A stretch of 64,000 nucleotides of DNA from Ulvibacterium sp965248315 (GTDB taxonomy: Bacteria; Bacteroidota; Bacteroidia; Flavobacteriales; Flavobacteriaceae), in assembly GCF_965248315.1 (NCBI RefSeq), contig NZ_CBDFIX010000002.1:2542001-2606000 (forward strand). The letters are read 5' to 3'. Within the stretch, counting starts at the first letter, position 1. The number at the start of each line of letters is the position of its first letter. Under the pieces are notes generated by a model. That model was given only the letters and a program-made list of their open reading frames with translations, was not told where the DNA came from and made no database searches. The position numbers and the translations under genes were made by a program. Positions 30,627-38,604 of this stretch are shown here, in pieces.

Positions 30627-30654
30627 TAATTTATGCAATCGATTGCATAAATTA
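30627..30654. promoter_or_regulatory. 28-bp perfect palindrome, LacI-type operator
   Basis: Fourteen consecutive base pairs of perfect dyad symmetry around 30640/30641, with core TGCAATCGATTGCA and AT-rich flanks (TAATTTA/TAAATTA). LacI-family operators are symmetric with a central CG, as here. It lies between the divergent lacI and DUF6807 genes. No second copy was noticed in the window. Confidence 0.85.
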
Positions 30655-30778
30655 GCAACATCTTAAGATGTTTGGATTTGGTTACTATAATCCCTTAAAC
30701 CCAAAAAACATAATACGTTTACCATTTGATTTGCGTTAGTTCGATTTTTCTTAAATTCCGTCGCCTAAACCTTTGTCT

Positions 30779-32002
30779 ATGAAACAGATTTTTCTTTTTT
30801 GCCTTGTCATCACTTTAGGGTCATGCCAGGAAAAAGAGATATATCGATTTGAGGTGAGGGAGGGCGACGGTTTTTTAAGCACAGTTCCAGTAGCTCTGGA
30901 ACTTAACGAGCTCAAAAAAATTGCTGACAGTGATTACATGATTTTCAATGATGGGGAACCGGTTTCTTACCAATGGGATGAAGAAGGGCAAAAACTCTGG
31001 TTTCTTCATCATCCTGACGATAGGACCTCTTATAGCTTGGAAAAAGTTGAAAAGAAGCTCATCAGTGGATTGGATTTATCGGCTACCAAGGATAATGGGA
31101 ATCTCCAATTGTCTATTAAAAATTCGCCATTGGTACAATACAAATATGAAATGATGTATCCTCCCAAGGGTGTTGATTCCCTCTATAAAAAATCCGGTTA
31201 CATACACCCTATAATAACACCGAAAGGAGATACGCTTACGTGTATTCAACCTCCGGACCATTACCATCACTACGGATTATGGGGACCTTGGACCCATACA
31301 CAGGTAGATGGAGAACGCGTGGATTTTTGGAATCTGGCAGAGGGTATGGGAACTGTGCTTTTTAAGGAGTTTAACGAAACCCGTTCCGGTAGTGTCTTTA
31401 CATCCTTTACAGCAGCCCAGGAACACATCGATCTAAAAACGGCCAATGCCCCTCAGGTGGCATTAAACGAAGATTTAAAGGTTCAACTTTGGAATTTGGA
31501 TCGGCCCGATCGGTATATGTTGGATTATACGACCACCTTTACTTCTCCGCTGGAATCGGGAATACTTTTTGAAGCCTATCGTTATGGTGGTGGTATTGGT
31601 CTGCGATTTAATGAACGTTGGCATAAGGATAACTGTTCCGTACTCACTTCCGAGGGTAAAGATCGATTGACGGCCGATGGTAGTAATGCCCGTTGGTGTA
31701 TTGTAAGCGGTAAATCCTCGGACGGAAAGGGAACCCATGGTATTCTGTTTCTGAGTCATCCTGAAAACCGGATGCATCCCGAACCTATGCGCATATGGCC
31801 TATGGATGCCAATGGGGGTAGAGGCGATATGTTCTTCGAGTTTTGTCCGATTCGGCATGAAGAATGGAAAATTGAACCCGATAAAGAATATGAACTGAAT
31901 TATAGAATGGTGGTATTTGACGGTGAACTTAAAGCCGAAGAAGCCGAAGCCTATTGGCAGGCGTTTGCAAATCCACCACAAGTACAAATGATCAAAGAAT
32001 AA
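30779..32002 (+). CDS. DUF6807 (PmoA-like) family lipoprotein
   Basis: A 407-residue lipoprotein (MKQIFLFCLVITLGSC, Cys16). The body is a beta-sandwich of the DUF6807 family, earlier called 'methane oxygenase PmoA' although unrelated to methane oxidation. Signatures are PPDHYHHYGLWGPWTHTQVDGERVDFW-type residues near 160-190 (His-rich), RYGGGIGLRF, and HPENRMHPEPMRIWP. The His clusters suggest metal or sugar binding. It is the first gene downstream of the LacI operator; an in-frame TTG at 30773 is a weaker start. It is followed 18 bases later by the Gfo/Idh/MocA gene, so the two are one unit. Function is not established. Confidence 0.85.
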   Translation: MKQIFLFCLVITLGSCQEKEIYRFEVREGDGFLSTVPVALELNELKKIADSDYMIFNDGEPVSYQWDEEGQKLWFLHHPDDRTSYSLEKVEKKLISGLDLSATKDNGNLQLSIKNSPLVQYKYEMMYPPKGVDSLYKKSGYIHPIITPKGDTLTCIQPPDHYHHYGLWGPWTHTQVDGERVDFWNLAEGMGTVLFKEFNETRSGSVFTSFTAAQEHIDLKTANAPQVALNEDLKVQLWNLDRPDRYMLDYTTTFTSPLESGILFEAYRYGGGIGLRFNERWHKDNCSVLTSEGKDRLTADGSNARWCIVSGKSSDGKGTHGILFLSHPENRMHPEPMRIWPMDANGGRGDMFFEFCPIRHEEWKIEPDKEYELNYRMVVFDGELKAEEAEAYWQAFANPPQVQMIKE

Positions 32003-32020
32003 GAATAAAACTGGAATATC

Positions 32021-33397
32021 GTGAAGCGAAGAAATTTTATGGAAAAAACAGCAATGGGAACAGCTGCAATGGTAGGTTTCCCGAGTATAGTGCCCGCACA
32101 TGTCTTGGGCAAGGAAGCGCCTAGCAATAAAATCAATATTGGTCAAATCGGTTGTGGACGTATTGCCCGCTCTCATGATATTCATGATACAATCCGTTTT
32201 GATGAGGCACGGTTCGTCGCAGTCTGTGATGTGGATTCCAAAAGAGCTGCGGATGCCAAAACTTTGGTCGATGGTTTTTATAGGAAAAAAACGGGCAAGG
32301 CCAAATATATGGATACCAAGACCTATGGTGACTATCGAGAAATGTTAATGAACAAAGATATTGATGCCGTGGTGATAAGCACTCCGGATCATTGGCATTC
32401 GCAACCCGCTATGGAAGCGGCTTTGGCCGGGAAGGACATCTATTTACAAAAACCGACATCCTTGACCTTAAAGGAAGGTCAACAGTTGCGGGACGTCATA
32501 AAAAAAACGGGGGCAATTCTTCAGGTAGGTACACAACAACGTGCCATGCCTCAGTTTAGGGTTGCCGCGGAACTTGTTAGAAATGGAAGAATTGGAAAGA
32601 TACATACCGTAAAAATCGGATTGCCCGGAGATCCATCGGGTCCTGTAGCGCCCGAAATGCCCGTGCCCTCCAATCTGGACTTTGATATGTGGTTGGGTTC
32701 TACCCCTGAGGTGCCTTATACAGAAATCGGCGTCCATCCGCGCGAAGGGTATAGTAGACCGGGTTGGTTACGGTTACGTAGTTATGGGGCCGGGATGATT
32801 ACCGGTTGGGGTCAGCATCATTATGATTCGGCGGCCTGGGGAATGAATACGGAGTTGACCGGGCCAATTTCTGTAGAGGCATTGGCCGAATTTCCAAAGT
32901 CGGGGTTATGGAACGTACATGGTGATTTCTTTGTAAAGCACGAATATGATAATGGAATGACGGTGTATACGAGTGGAGGTTATACCAACGGAATTCGATA
33001 TGAAGGTACAGATGGATGGATTTTCGTTTCCAGGGGAGCCTACCAAGCGTCTGCATCCGATCCTGTGGATAAGGAAAAAAGCGCAAAGGCCCTGAATGCC
33101 TCCGATCCCAAAATATTGGAATCCATCATAGGTGAGAACGAAATGCATCTTGAAAAAATCGAAGATCAGCACGGCAACTGGTTGGAGTGCATCAAAACAC
33201 GAAAGCAACCCATTTCACCTATTGAAAAAGGACATAAGGCCTGTGCCATTTGTTTGATTAGCGACATCGCCATGCAATTCGATAGAAAATTAGAGTGGGA
33301 CAATGAAACGGAAACTTTCGTTAATGATGACGAGGCCAATGCCATGTTAGCACGTGAACAGCGCAAGCCTTATGGAACGGATTATGTGAAGGTTTAA
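32021..33397 (+). CDS. Tat-exported Gfo/Idh/MocA family oxidoreductase
   Basis: A 458-residue NAD(P)-dependent oxidoreductase with a GTG start and Tat signal (MKRRNFMEKTAMGTAAMVG). The Rossmann motif is INIGQIGCGRIARSHD at about 38-53, the second strand ends VCDVDSKRA, and the catalytic Lys lies in YLQKPTSLTL (the EKP motif with Glu replaced by Gln). The C-terminal domain contains GWGQHHYDSAAWGM, where His residues take part in substrate binding. Tat export lets the protein carry its nucleotide cofactor out already bound, as for glucose-fructose oxidoreductase. It lies 18 bases after DUF6807 in the LacI-controlled unit. Confidence 0.92.
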   Translation: MKRRNFMEKTAMGTAAMVGFPSIVPAHVLGKEAPSNKINIGQIGCGRIARSHDIHDTIRFDEARFVAVCDVDSKRAADAKTLVDGFYRKKTGKAKYMDTKTYGDYREMLMNKDIDAVVISTPDHWHSQPAMEAALAGKDIYLQKPTSLTLKEGQQLRDVIKKTGAILQVGTQQRAMPQFRVAAELVRNGRIGKIHTVKIGLPGDPSGPVAPEMPVPSNLDFDMWLGSTPEVPYTEIGVHPREGYSRPGWLRLRSYGAGMITGWGQHHYDSAAWGMNTELTGPISVEALAEFPKSGLWNVHGDFFVKHEYDNGMTVYTSGGYTNGIRYEGTDGWIFVSRGAYQASASDPVDKEKSAKALNASDPKILESIIGENEMHLEKIEDQHGNWLECIKTRKQPISPIEKGHKACAICLISDIAMQFDRKLEWDNETETFVNDDEANAMLAREQRKPYGTDYVKV

Positions 33398-33503
33398 AAC
33401 CGTAAGTATCCTAATCCATATTCCTTCAAAGATGTAAAGCAGAAATGACTAGTTTCCGAAAGATATTTTTCATTTAAAAACCATAACTTTCCCCTAGCAA
33501 GTA

Positions 33504-34895
33504 ATGAAACCAAAAAGAATGAAATTTAAAACCTTGTGTCTATTAATGCTCTGCCTTGGCTGTTCGGAAAAAAAGACCAATGAAAAAATGGATGGGGAAG
33601 AAGCAGTTGAAAAAGTAAAATTGATGACTTTGGATCCGGGCCATTTTCATGCAGCCCTAGTACATAAGACCATGTATCCCCAGGTTAATTCCACCATTTA
33701 TCTTTTTGCTCCCGAAGGCCCCGAGGTACAGGACTTTTTAACCAAAATTGAATCGTACAATAGCAGGGACGAGTCACCATCAGATTGGAGCATCAAGAAT
33801 TACCTTGGCCCCAATTATTTGGAAAAGATGCTTACCGAAAAACCGGGAAATGTAATGATAGTAGCCGGGAAGAATTCAAAAAAAATCGATTATGTATTGG
33901 AAGCGGTCAAGGCCGGCCTTAATGTATATGCAGATAAGCCGTTGGTCATTAGCCCCGAGGGGTTTGAAAAATTGAAGGAAGCCTTTCAAATCGCACAAGA
34001 AAAAAATCTTCTCATTTATGATATCATGACCGAGCGTTTTGAATCGACAACGGTTATGCAGAAACTTTTTTCCTCAATGCCTTCCGTGTTTGGTGAATTG
34101 ATGGATGGGTCCCTGGAGGAACCGGCCATTAGCAAGGAAAGTGTACATCATTTTTTTAAATATGTCTCGGGACAACCTTTGGTAAGGCCCCCTTGGTTTT
34201 TTGATGTAAACGAAGAGGGTGAGGGCATAGTGGATGTAACCACACATTTGGTGGATTTGGTACAATGGGAGGCGTTTCCCGGCCAAATTATCGATTCTAC
34301 GAATGTTGAAATGCTCAGTGCCAAACGTTGGCCTACCGTTTTGACCAAGGACGAGTTCCGGAAAGTTACAGGTCTTGATACTTATCCGGACTATTTACAA
34401 AAGGACATAAAGAACGAAAAGCTACACGTATACTGCAATGGGGAAATGCGTTATAAGATAAACGGAAAACTTGCCAAGGTTTCTGTAATTTGGAATTATC
34501 AGGCTCCTGAGGGCACTGGCGATACGCATTATAGCATTATGCGAGGTACCAAAAGTGATTTGATTATTAAACAAGGCGTAGATGAGAATTATAAACCTAT
34601 ACTTTATATTCATCCTAAACAAAAAGAGGGCTTTGAAGCCGAGCTGACAAATGCTATTAGTGCCAAAATAAATTCTGAATTTCCAGGTACCACTATGGAA
34701 AAGCTTTCGGACGGTAGATATCGTATTACTATTCCCGATGAATTCAAAATTGGTCATGAGGCGCATTTTGGTCAGGTGACGCAAAACTATCTGAAATATT
34801 TAGAGGCAGGAAAACTTCCCGAATGGGAGGTTCCCAATATGATTTCAAAGTATTATACAACAATTGAAGCTTTAAAAATGGCAAAGCAAAAATAA
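33504..34895 (+). CDS. Lipoprotein oxidoreductase, Gfo/Idh/MocA-like with Oxidoreduct_C domain
   Basis: A 463-residue lipoprotein (MKFKTLCLLMLCLGC). It has a degenerate Rossmann half (KLMTLDPGHFHAAL, then VMIVAGKNSKKIDYVLEAVKAGLNVYADKPL with the conserved Lys-Pro) and a C-terminal domain I recognise as 'putative oxidoreductase C-terminal' (FDVNEEGEGIVDVTTHLVDLVQWE, TYPDYLQKDI, GHEAHFGQVTQNYLKYLEAG). The glycine-rich GxGxxG is replaced by LDPGHFH, so its nucleotide binding may differ from classic members. It follows the Tat-exported oxidoreductase by 106 bases and precedes the TRAP genes. It probably acts on the same extracytoplasmic sugar-derived compound. ATG at 33519 is an alternative start. 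Confidence 0.82.
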   Translation: MKPKRMKFKTLCLLMLCLGCSEKKTNEKMDGEEAVEKVKLMTLDPGHFHAALVHKTMYPQVNSTIYLFAPEGPEVQDFLTKIESYNSRDESPSDWSIKNYLGPNYLEKMLTEKPGNVMIVAGKNSKKIDYVLEAVKAGLNVYADKPLVISPEGFEKLKEAFQIAQEKNLLIYDIMTERFESTTVMQKLFSSMPSVFGELMDGSLEEPAISKESVHHFFKYVSGQPLVRPPWFFDVNEEGEGIVDVTTHLVDLVQWEAFPGQIIDSTNVEMLSAKRWPTVLTKDEFRKVTGLDTYPDYLQKDIKNEKLHVYCNGEMRYKINGKLAKVSVIWNYQAPEGTGDTHYSIMRGTKSDLIIKQGVDENYKPILYIHPKQKEGFEAELTNAISAKINSEFPGTTMEKLSDGRYRITIPDEFKIGHEAHFGQVTQNYLKYLEAGKLPEWEVPNMISKYYTTIEALKMAKQK

Positions 34896-34976
34896 ATTGC
34901 AAGAACCACTTTCTTTCCTATATTTATAAGCCGTAAAGTGGATACCCCCGTACCATTGGACTTCATTATTTAAAAT

Positions 34977-35969
34977 ATGCGCAATAGATACCGTTTCATT
35001 TTTTTGACCCTCCCATTCATTGCCGTATTAGCCCTTTTTCAGGTTTCCTGCTCCGAGATTAGAGACCAAAAAGTTCTCTATTTTGCGCACTCGCTGCCAA
35101 TTACACATCCCGTGCATAAAGGTATTTTGGATATGCAGACGTTTGTGAACGAGAAATCCGATGGCAAGCTTCAAATAAAGATTTTTCCGGACGGCCAATT
35201 GGGAACGGAACGTGAGGTTTTGGAACTATTGCAGATCGGCAGTATTGCCATGACCAAGGTAAGCGCGGCGTCCATGTCCAATTTTGCCCCGGAATATAAG
35301 GTAATGGGAGTACCTTACCTTTTTAGGGACAGGGAACATCTTTTTTCTGTTTTGGAGGGCGAGGTAGGACAGGAATTATTGGAAGGTGGGACGGAATATC
35401 TCTTACGTGGGCTTTGCTTTTATGATGCGGGCAGCAGAAGTTTTTATACCAAGAGAAAACCAATCCAGACTCCGGATGATTTGAAAGGCTTGAAGATTCG
35501 GGTCATGAACGATCAAATGTCTGTTGACATGGTCAACACCTTAGGGGCTTCCGCCACCCCAATGGCGTATGGGGAGCTCTATACCGCATTGCAGCAGAAT
35601 GTTGTGGACGGCGCAGAGAACAACATTCCTTCTTTTGTGACCTCCAACCATTATGAAGTATGCAAATATTATTCCTTTGACCAGCATAGTATGGTCCCGG
35701 ATGTAGTGGTGATAGGAACCAAGTTCTGGGATACCCTATCCGATGAAGAAAAGGAATGGCTGCATTTGGCAGCTTCCGAAAGTGTGGAAAATCAGAAGCA
35801 ATACTGGCAGGAAACGGTAAAGGAGAATATGGAAGTGCTTAAAAAGGCCAAAGTGGAGTTCAATTATCCGAAAAAGGAACCTTTTGCCTCAAAGTCAAGT
35901 CCCGTAATGGAGCGATTAATGGAGGACCCAAAAATGAAGGAGTACATCGAGAAAATTAAATCGCAATGA
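34977..35969 (+). CDS. dctP: TRAP transporter substrate-binding lipoprotein (DctP family)
   Basis: A 330-residue solute-binding protein of a tripartite ATP-independent transporter. Its signal has a lipobox (FQVSC, Cys25), so it is membrane-anchored rather than free as in most Proteobacteria. Family signatures are LYFAHSLPITHPVHKG, DGQLGTEREVLELLQIGSIAM, and the carboxylate-binding region DLKGLKIRVMNDQMSVDMVNTLGASATPMAYGELYTALQQ-VVDGAENN (around 165-215). The Arg in KIRV binds the acid group of the solute, so the substrate is an organic or sugar acid. Its stop overlaps the next start (ATGA). Confidence 0.93.
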   Translation: MRNRYRFIFLTLPFIAVLALFQVSCSEIRDQKVLYFAHSLPITHPVHKGILDMQTFVNEKSDGKLQIKIFPDGQLGTEREVLELLQIGSIAMTKVSAASMSNFAPEYKVMGVPYLFRDREHLFSVLEGEVGQELLEGGTEYLLRGLCFYDAGSRSFYTKRKPIQTPDDLKGLKIRVMNDQMSVDMVNTLGASATPMAYGELYTALQQNVVDGAENNIPSFVTSNHYEVCKYYSFDQHSMVPDVVVIGTKFWDTLSDEEKEWLHLAASESVENQKQYWQETVKENMEVLKKAKVEFNYPKKEPFASKSSPVMERLMEDPKMKEYIEKIKSQ

Positions 35970-36457
35970 TGAAACGTTTGTACCGGTCATTGAATAAAGT
36001 CATCGAAGCCTTTTTGGTGCTCATTTTTGGACTTCTTGTTATTGATGTCGTTTGGCAGGTGGTTTCCAGATATATTGTAGGACAGTCCAGCTCGTTTACC
36101 GAGGAATTTGCACGGTTTGCACTGATTTGGCTAACTCTATTAGGAGCTACCTACATTAACGGGATGAAGGAAGGACATCTTTCCATGGATTTTCTTGTCT
36201 CCAAACTTTCTCCCGATAAAAAAAGGAAACGGCAAAGAAAGATACAATGGCTTATGGCCCTTTTTGCTTTGGTAGTCATGGTCATTGGCGGGGGTAATTT
36301 GGTCTACACTACCTCGAAATTAGGTCAGATTTCACCTGCTTTGAACGTTCCGCTTGGGTTTGTGTATTCCATTGTGCCCATTAGTGGACTTATCATAATT
36401 TTCTTTTGTATATACCACATAACCATAACCTTTAGTCCAAAAGCCCATGAGCATTGA
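35966..36457 (+). CDS. dctQ: TRAP transporter small permease (DctQ family)
   Basis: A 163-residue protein with four predicted transmembrane helices (VIEAFLVLIFGLLVIDVVWQ; FALIWLTLLGATYI; WLMALFALVVMVIGGG; PLGFVYSIVPISGLIIIFF). The segment SFTEEFARFALIWLTLLGA is the family hallmark. It translationally overlaps dctP by ATGA and overlaps dctM by 11 bases, so the three are stoichiometrically coupled. It supports the large subunit in sodium- or proton-driven uptake. Confidence 0.93.
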   Translation: MMKRLYRSLNKVIEAFLVLIFGLLVIDVVWQVVSRYIVGQSSSFTEEFARFALIWLTLLGATYINGMKEGHLSMDFLVSKLSPDKKRKRQRKIQWLMALFALVVMVIGGGNLVYTTSKLGQISPALNVPLGFVYSIVPISGLIIIFFCIYHITITFSPKAHEH

Positions 36458-37757
36458 AACCATAAGCATATTAGTCCTGTTTGTAAGTTTTATCGGTCTA
36501 TTGGCCTATGGTGTTCCCGTGGCCTATTCCATTGGTATTTCTACCACACTAACCTTGCTTTTGAACATTGTTTTTATGCCGGCAACTACCACTGCTGCCC
36601 AGCGAATGACCACAGGAATCGATAATTTTGCCCTATTGGCCATTCCATTCTTTATTTTGGCGGGAGAGCTTATGAACCGTGGCGGTATTGCAAAACGATT
36701 GATAGATTTTGCCAAATCGCTTATCGGCAGCCTACCCGGTGGTCTGGCGTATGTGAATATCATTGCGGCCATGCTGTTCGGTGCAATTTCGGGATCGGCC
36801 ATAGCAGCGGCATCGGCCATAGGCAGCACCTTGACCGATAAGATGGAAAAAGAGGGTTATCCAAGGGAATTTAGCGCTTCGGTAAATATTAGCTCTTCGA
36901 CTACGGGTCTTTTGATTCCACCTAGCAACGTACTTATCGTCTATGCTCTGGCCAGTGGAGGTACCGCCTCCGTAGCAGCTTTGTTCATTGCTGGTTATGC
37001 CCCAGGTATTTTGGTGGGACTAGCTTTGATGTTTATGGTGTTCCTTTATGCCAAGAGAAAAAATTTGCCTCGCGCTCCGCGTGTTGGCTTTAAGCAACTT
37101 TTAATCGATTTCAAAAATGCATTTTTAAGCCTTACCCTTTTGGTTATTGTCGTGGGTGGAATCGTTGCCGGAATATTTACGGCTACCGAGGCAGCTGCCA
37201 TTGCCGTGGTCTATGCGGTTTTGTTAGGGTTTTTGAATCGGGAGCTGAAGTTTACGGATTTTAGACCCATTTTGTTGCAAAGTGCCAAGACCACTGCCGT
37301 AGTCATGTTCTTGATCGCCACTTCAATGGCCATGTCATGGCTTTTTTCCTTTGAAGGTATACCCCAAATGTTGACATCACTTTTGGTAGAATCGGTAAAC
37401 AATCCCTTTTTAGTGCTGTTGTTGATTAACATTACACTGTTGATCGTGGGTACTTTTATGGATATGACTCCGGCCGTTCTTATTTTTACACCAATTTTTC
37501 TGCCTGTGGCCATGGCCTTGGGGATGCATCCCGTACAATTTGGGATGGTCATAGTACTTAACCTTTGTATAGGTGTATGTACCCCACCTGTGGGGACTTT
37601 GCTCTTTGTGGGGAGCGGCGTCGCCAAAGTCCCTGTGACCAAGGTAATAGCTCCATTGCTACCTCTGCTGGGTGCCATGGTGCTGATTTTGTTGATCATC
37701 ACTTACTTTGGCGAAATCTCCCTTTGGTTGCCCAGGGTTTTTGGATTGATAGAATAG
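36447..37757 (+). CDS. dctM: TRAP transporter large permease (DctM family)
   Basis: A 436-residue protein with about 12 transmembrane helices. Motifs are NFALLAIPFFILAGELMNRGGIAKRLIDF, GAISGSAIAAASAIGSTLTDKMEKEGYPREFSA, STTGLLIPPSN, GTFMDMTPAVLIFTPIFLPVA and CTPPVGTLLFVGSGVAKVPV, all standard for DctM (seen as separate segments). It carries the ion-coupled transport of the acid bound by the DctP lipoprotein. It is the last TRAP gene; a weak hairpin with a T tract follows. Confidence 0.95.
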   Translation: MSIETISILVLFVSFIGLLAYGVPVAYSIGISTTLTLLLNIVFMPATTTAAQRMTTGIDNFALLAIPFFILAGELMNRGGIAKRLIDFAKSLIGSLPGGLAYVNIIAAMLFGAISGSAIAAASAIGSTLTDKMEKEGYPREFSASVNISSSTTGLLIPPSNVLIVYALASGGTASVAALFIAGYAPGILVGLALMFMVFLYAKRKNLPRAPRVGFKQLLIDFKNAFLSLTLLVIVVGGIVAGIFTATEAAAIAVVYAVLLGFLNRELKFTDFRPILLQSAKTTAVVMFLIATSMAMSWLFSFEGIPQMLTSLLVESVNNPFLVLLLINITLLIVGTFMDMTPAVLIFTPIFLPVAMALGMHPVQFGMVIVLNLCIGVCTPPVGTLLFVGSGVAKVPVTKVIAPLLPLLGAMVLILLIITYFGEISLWLPRVFGLIE

Positions 37758-37776
37758 CTAGCCCTTAAAATGGGTT

Positions 37777-37808
37777 AGAAAAGGAGCATCTTTTCCATAT
37801 TTTTTTCC
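37777..37808 (+). terminator. Possible weak terminator after the TRAP genes
   Basis: GAAAAG/CTTTTC with a six-base loop, followed after four bases by a run of seven T. A CTAGCCC/GGGTTAG hairpin lies just upstream at 37758-37778. Stem strength is low. Confidence 0.35.
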
Positions 37809-37926
37809 AAAATTAATGCCGGTCAGGGTTGAAAACCTGTCGATGACAAGTTTAAATGCTATTGCGAAAGAAAGATGGATATCTTTATAATCAACTTCAT
37901 AGCAGATTACTTTTAAAATTGACAAA

Positions 37927-38598
37927 ATGCAAGGAAACAAAACTTCAATACATGTAGTGTGCGGTTTAATATCATTCCTGTTGTTTTTACAAGTGCTGGA
38001 CGTGCAGTCCCAGGAAATAGCCCCTAAAACTGAGCTAGATAAAAAAGTAGAGGCTTTCTTAGAGGGTTACGAGGGAAAGTGGCGTGATATGAATATCCCA
38101 GCTTCCGATGGAAAGTTACTTTATGACATTATCCTGAAAAACGGTTATACCAAAGGTCTGGAGATAGGCACTTCAACAGGGCATTCTGCCATATGGATTG
38201 CCTGGGCGTTCAGTAAGACCGGAGGAAAATTAATTACTATCGATATCGATGAGACCCGTCATAAACGGGCCCTTGCCAATCTTGAGAAAGCTGGATTGTT
38301 GGACTATGTAGACGCCCGGCTTGCCGATGCGCATGAGTTGGTCAAGGAATTGGATGTTACCTTCGATTTTGTATTCAGTGATGCGGATAAAGGTTGGTAC
38401 ATTAATTATTTTAAGGATATTGCACCAAAATTAAAAAGAGGAGGTTGCTTTACCGCCCACAATGTAAGACCAAAAAGTTCGGGACAAAGAGGAATGCGAG
38501 GGACAGGGGAGTACTTGGAGTACGTTTTGGGCCTGGATACTTTTACTACAACAGTGGATAATTCCGGTGGAGGTTTGGCCATCAGTTACAAAAATTAG
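37927..38598 (+). CDS. O-methyltransferase-like protein with signal peptide
   Basis: A 223-residue class I SAM-dependent methyltransferase of the catechol/caffeoyl-CoA O-methyltransferase type. Residues 1-29 form a signal peptide (CGLISFLLFLQVLDVQSQ). The SAM site is GLEIGTSTGHSAIW at 77-90 with ITIDIDE at 103-109, and FDFVFSDADKGWY near 147 is the post-II motif with the metal-binding Asp pair. The unusual feature is export: SAM is not expected in the periplasm, so either the signal is an uncleaved membrane anchor, or the protein carries bound SAM or has another role. It lies just downstream of the TRAP genes and seven bases before an amino-acid permease gene. Confidence 0.82.
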   Translation: MQGNKTSIHVVCGLISFLLFLQVLDVQSQEIAPKTELDKKVEAFLEGYEGKWRDMNIPASDGKLLYDIILKNGYTKGLEIGTSTGHSAIWIAWAFSKTGGKLITIDIDETRHKRALANLEKAGLLDYVDARLADAHELVKELDVTFDFVFSDADKGWYINYFKDIAPKLKRGGCFTAHNVRPKSSGQRGMRGTGEYLEYVLGLDTFTTTVDNSGGGLAISYKN

Positions 38599-38604
38599 AT
38601 TCGT

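Noticed and set aside
31475..32185. 236-codon minus-strand frame
   Set aside because: It is antisense to the DUF6807 and Gfo/Idh/MocA genes, has no family resemblance and lacks a promoter.
37211..37702. 163-codon minus-strand frame rich in Thr, Ile and Lys
   Set aside because: It is antisense to the clear DctM coding region; its composition reflects the reverse complement of transmembrane codons.
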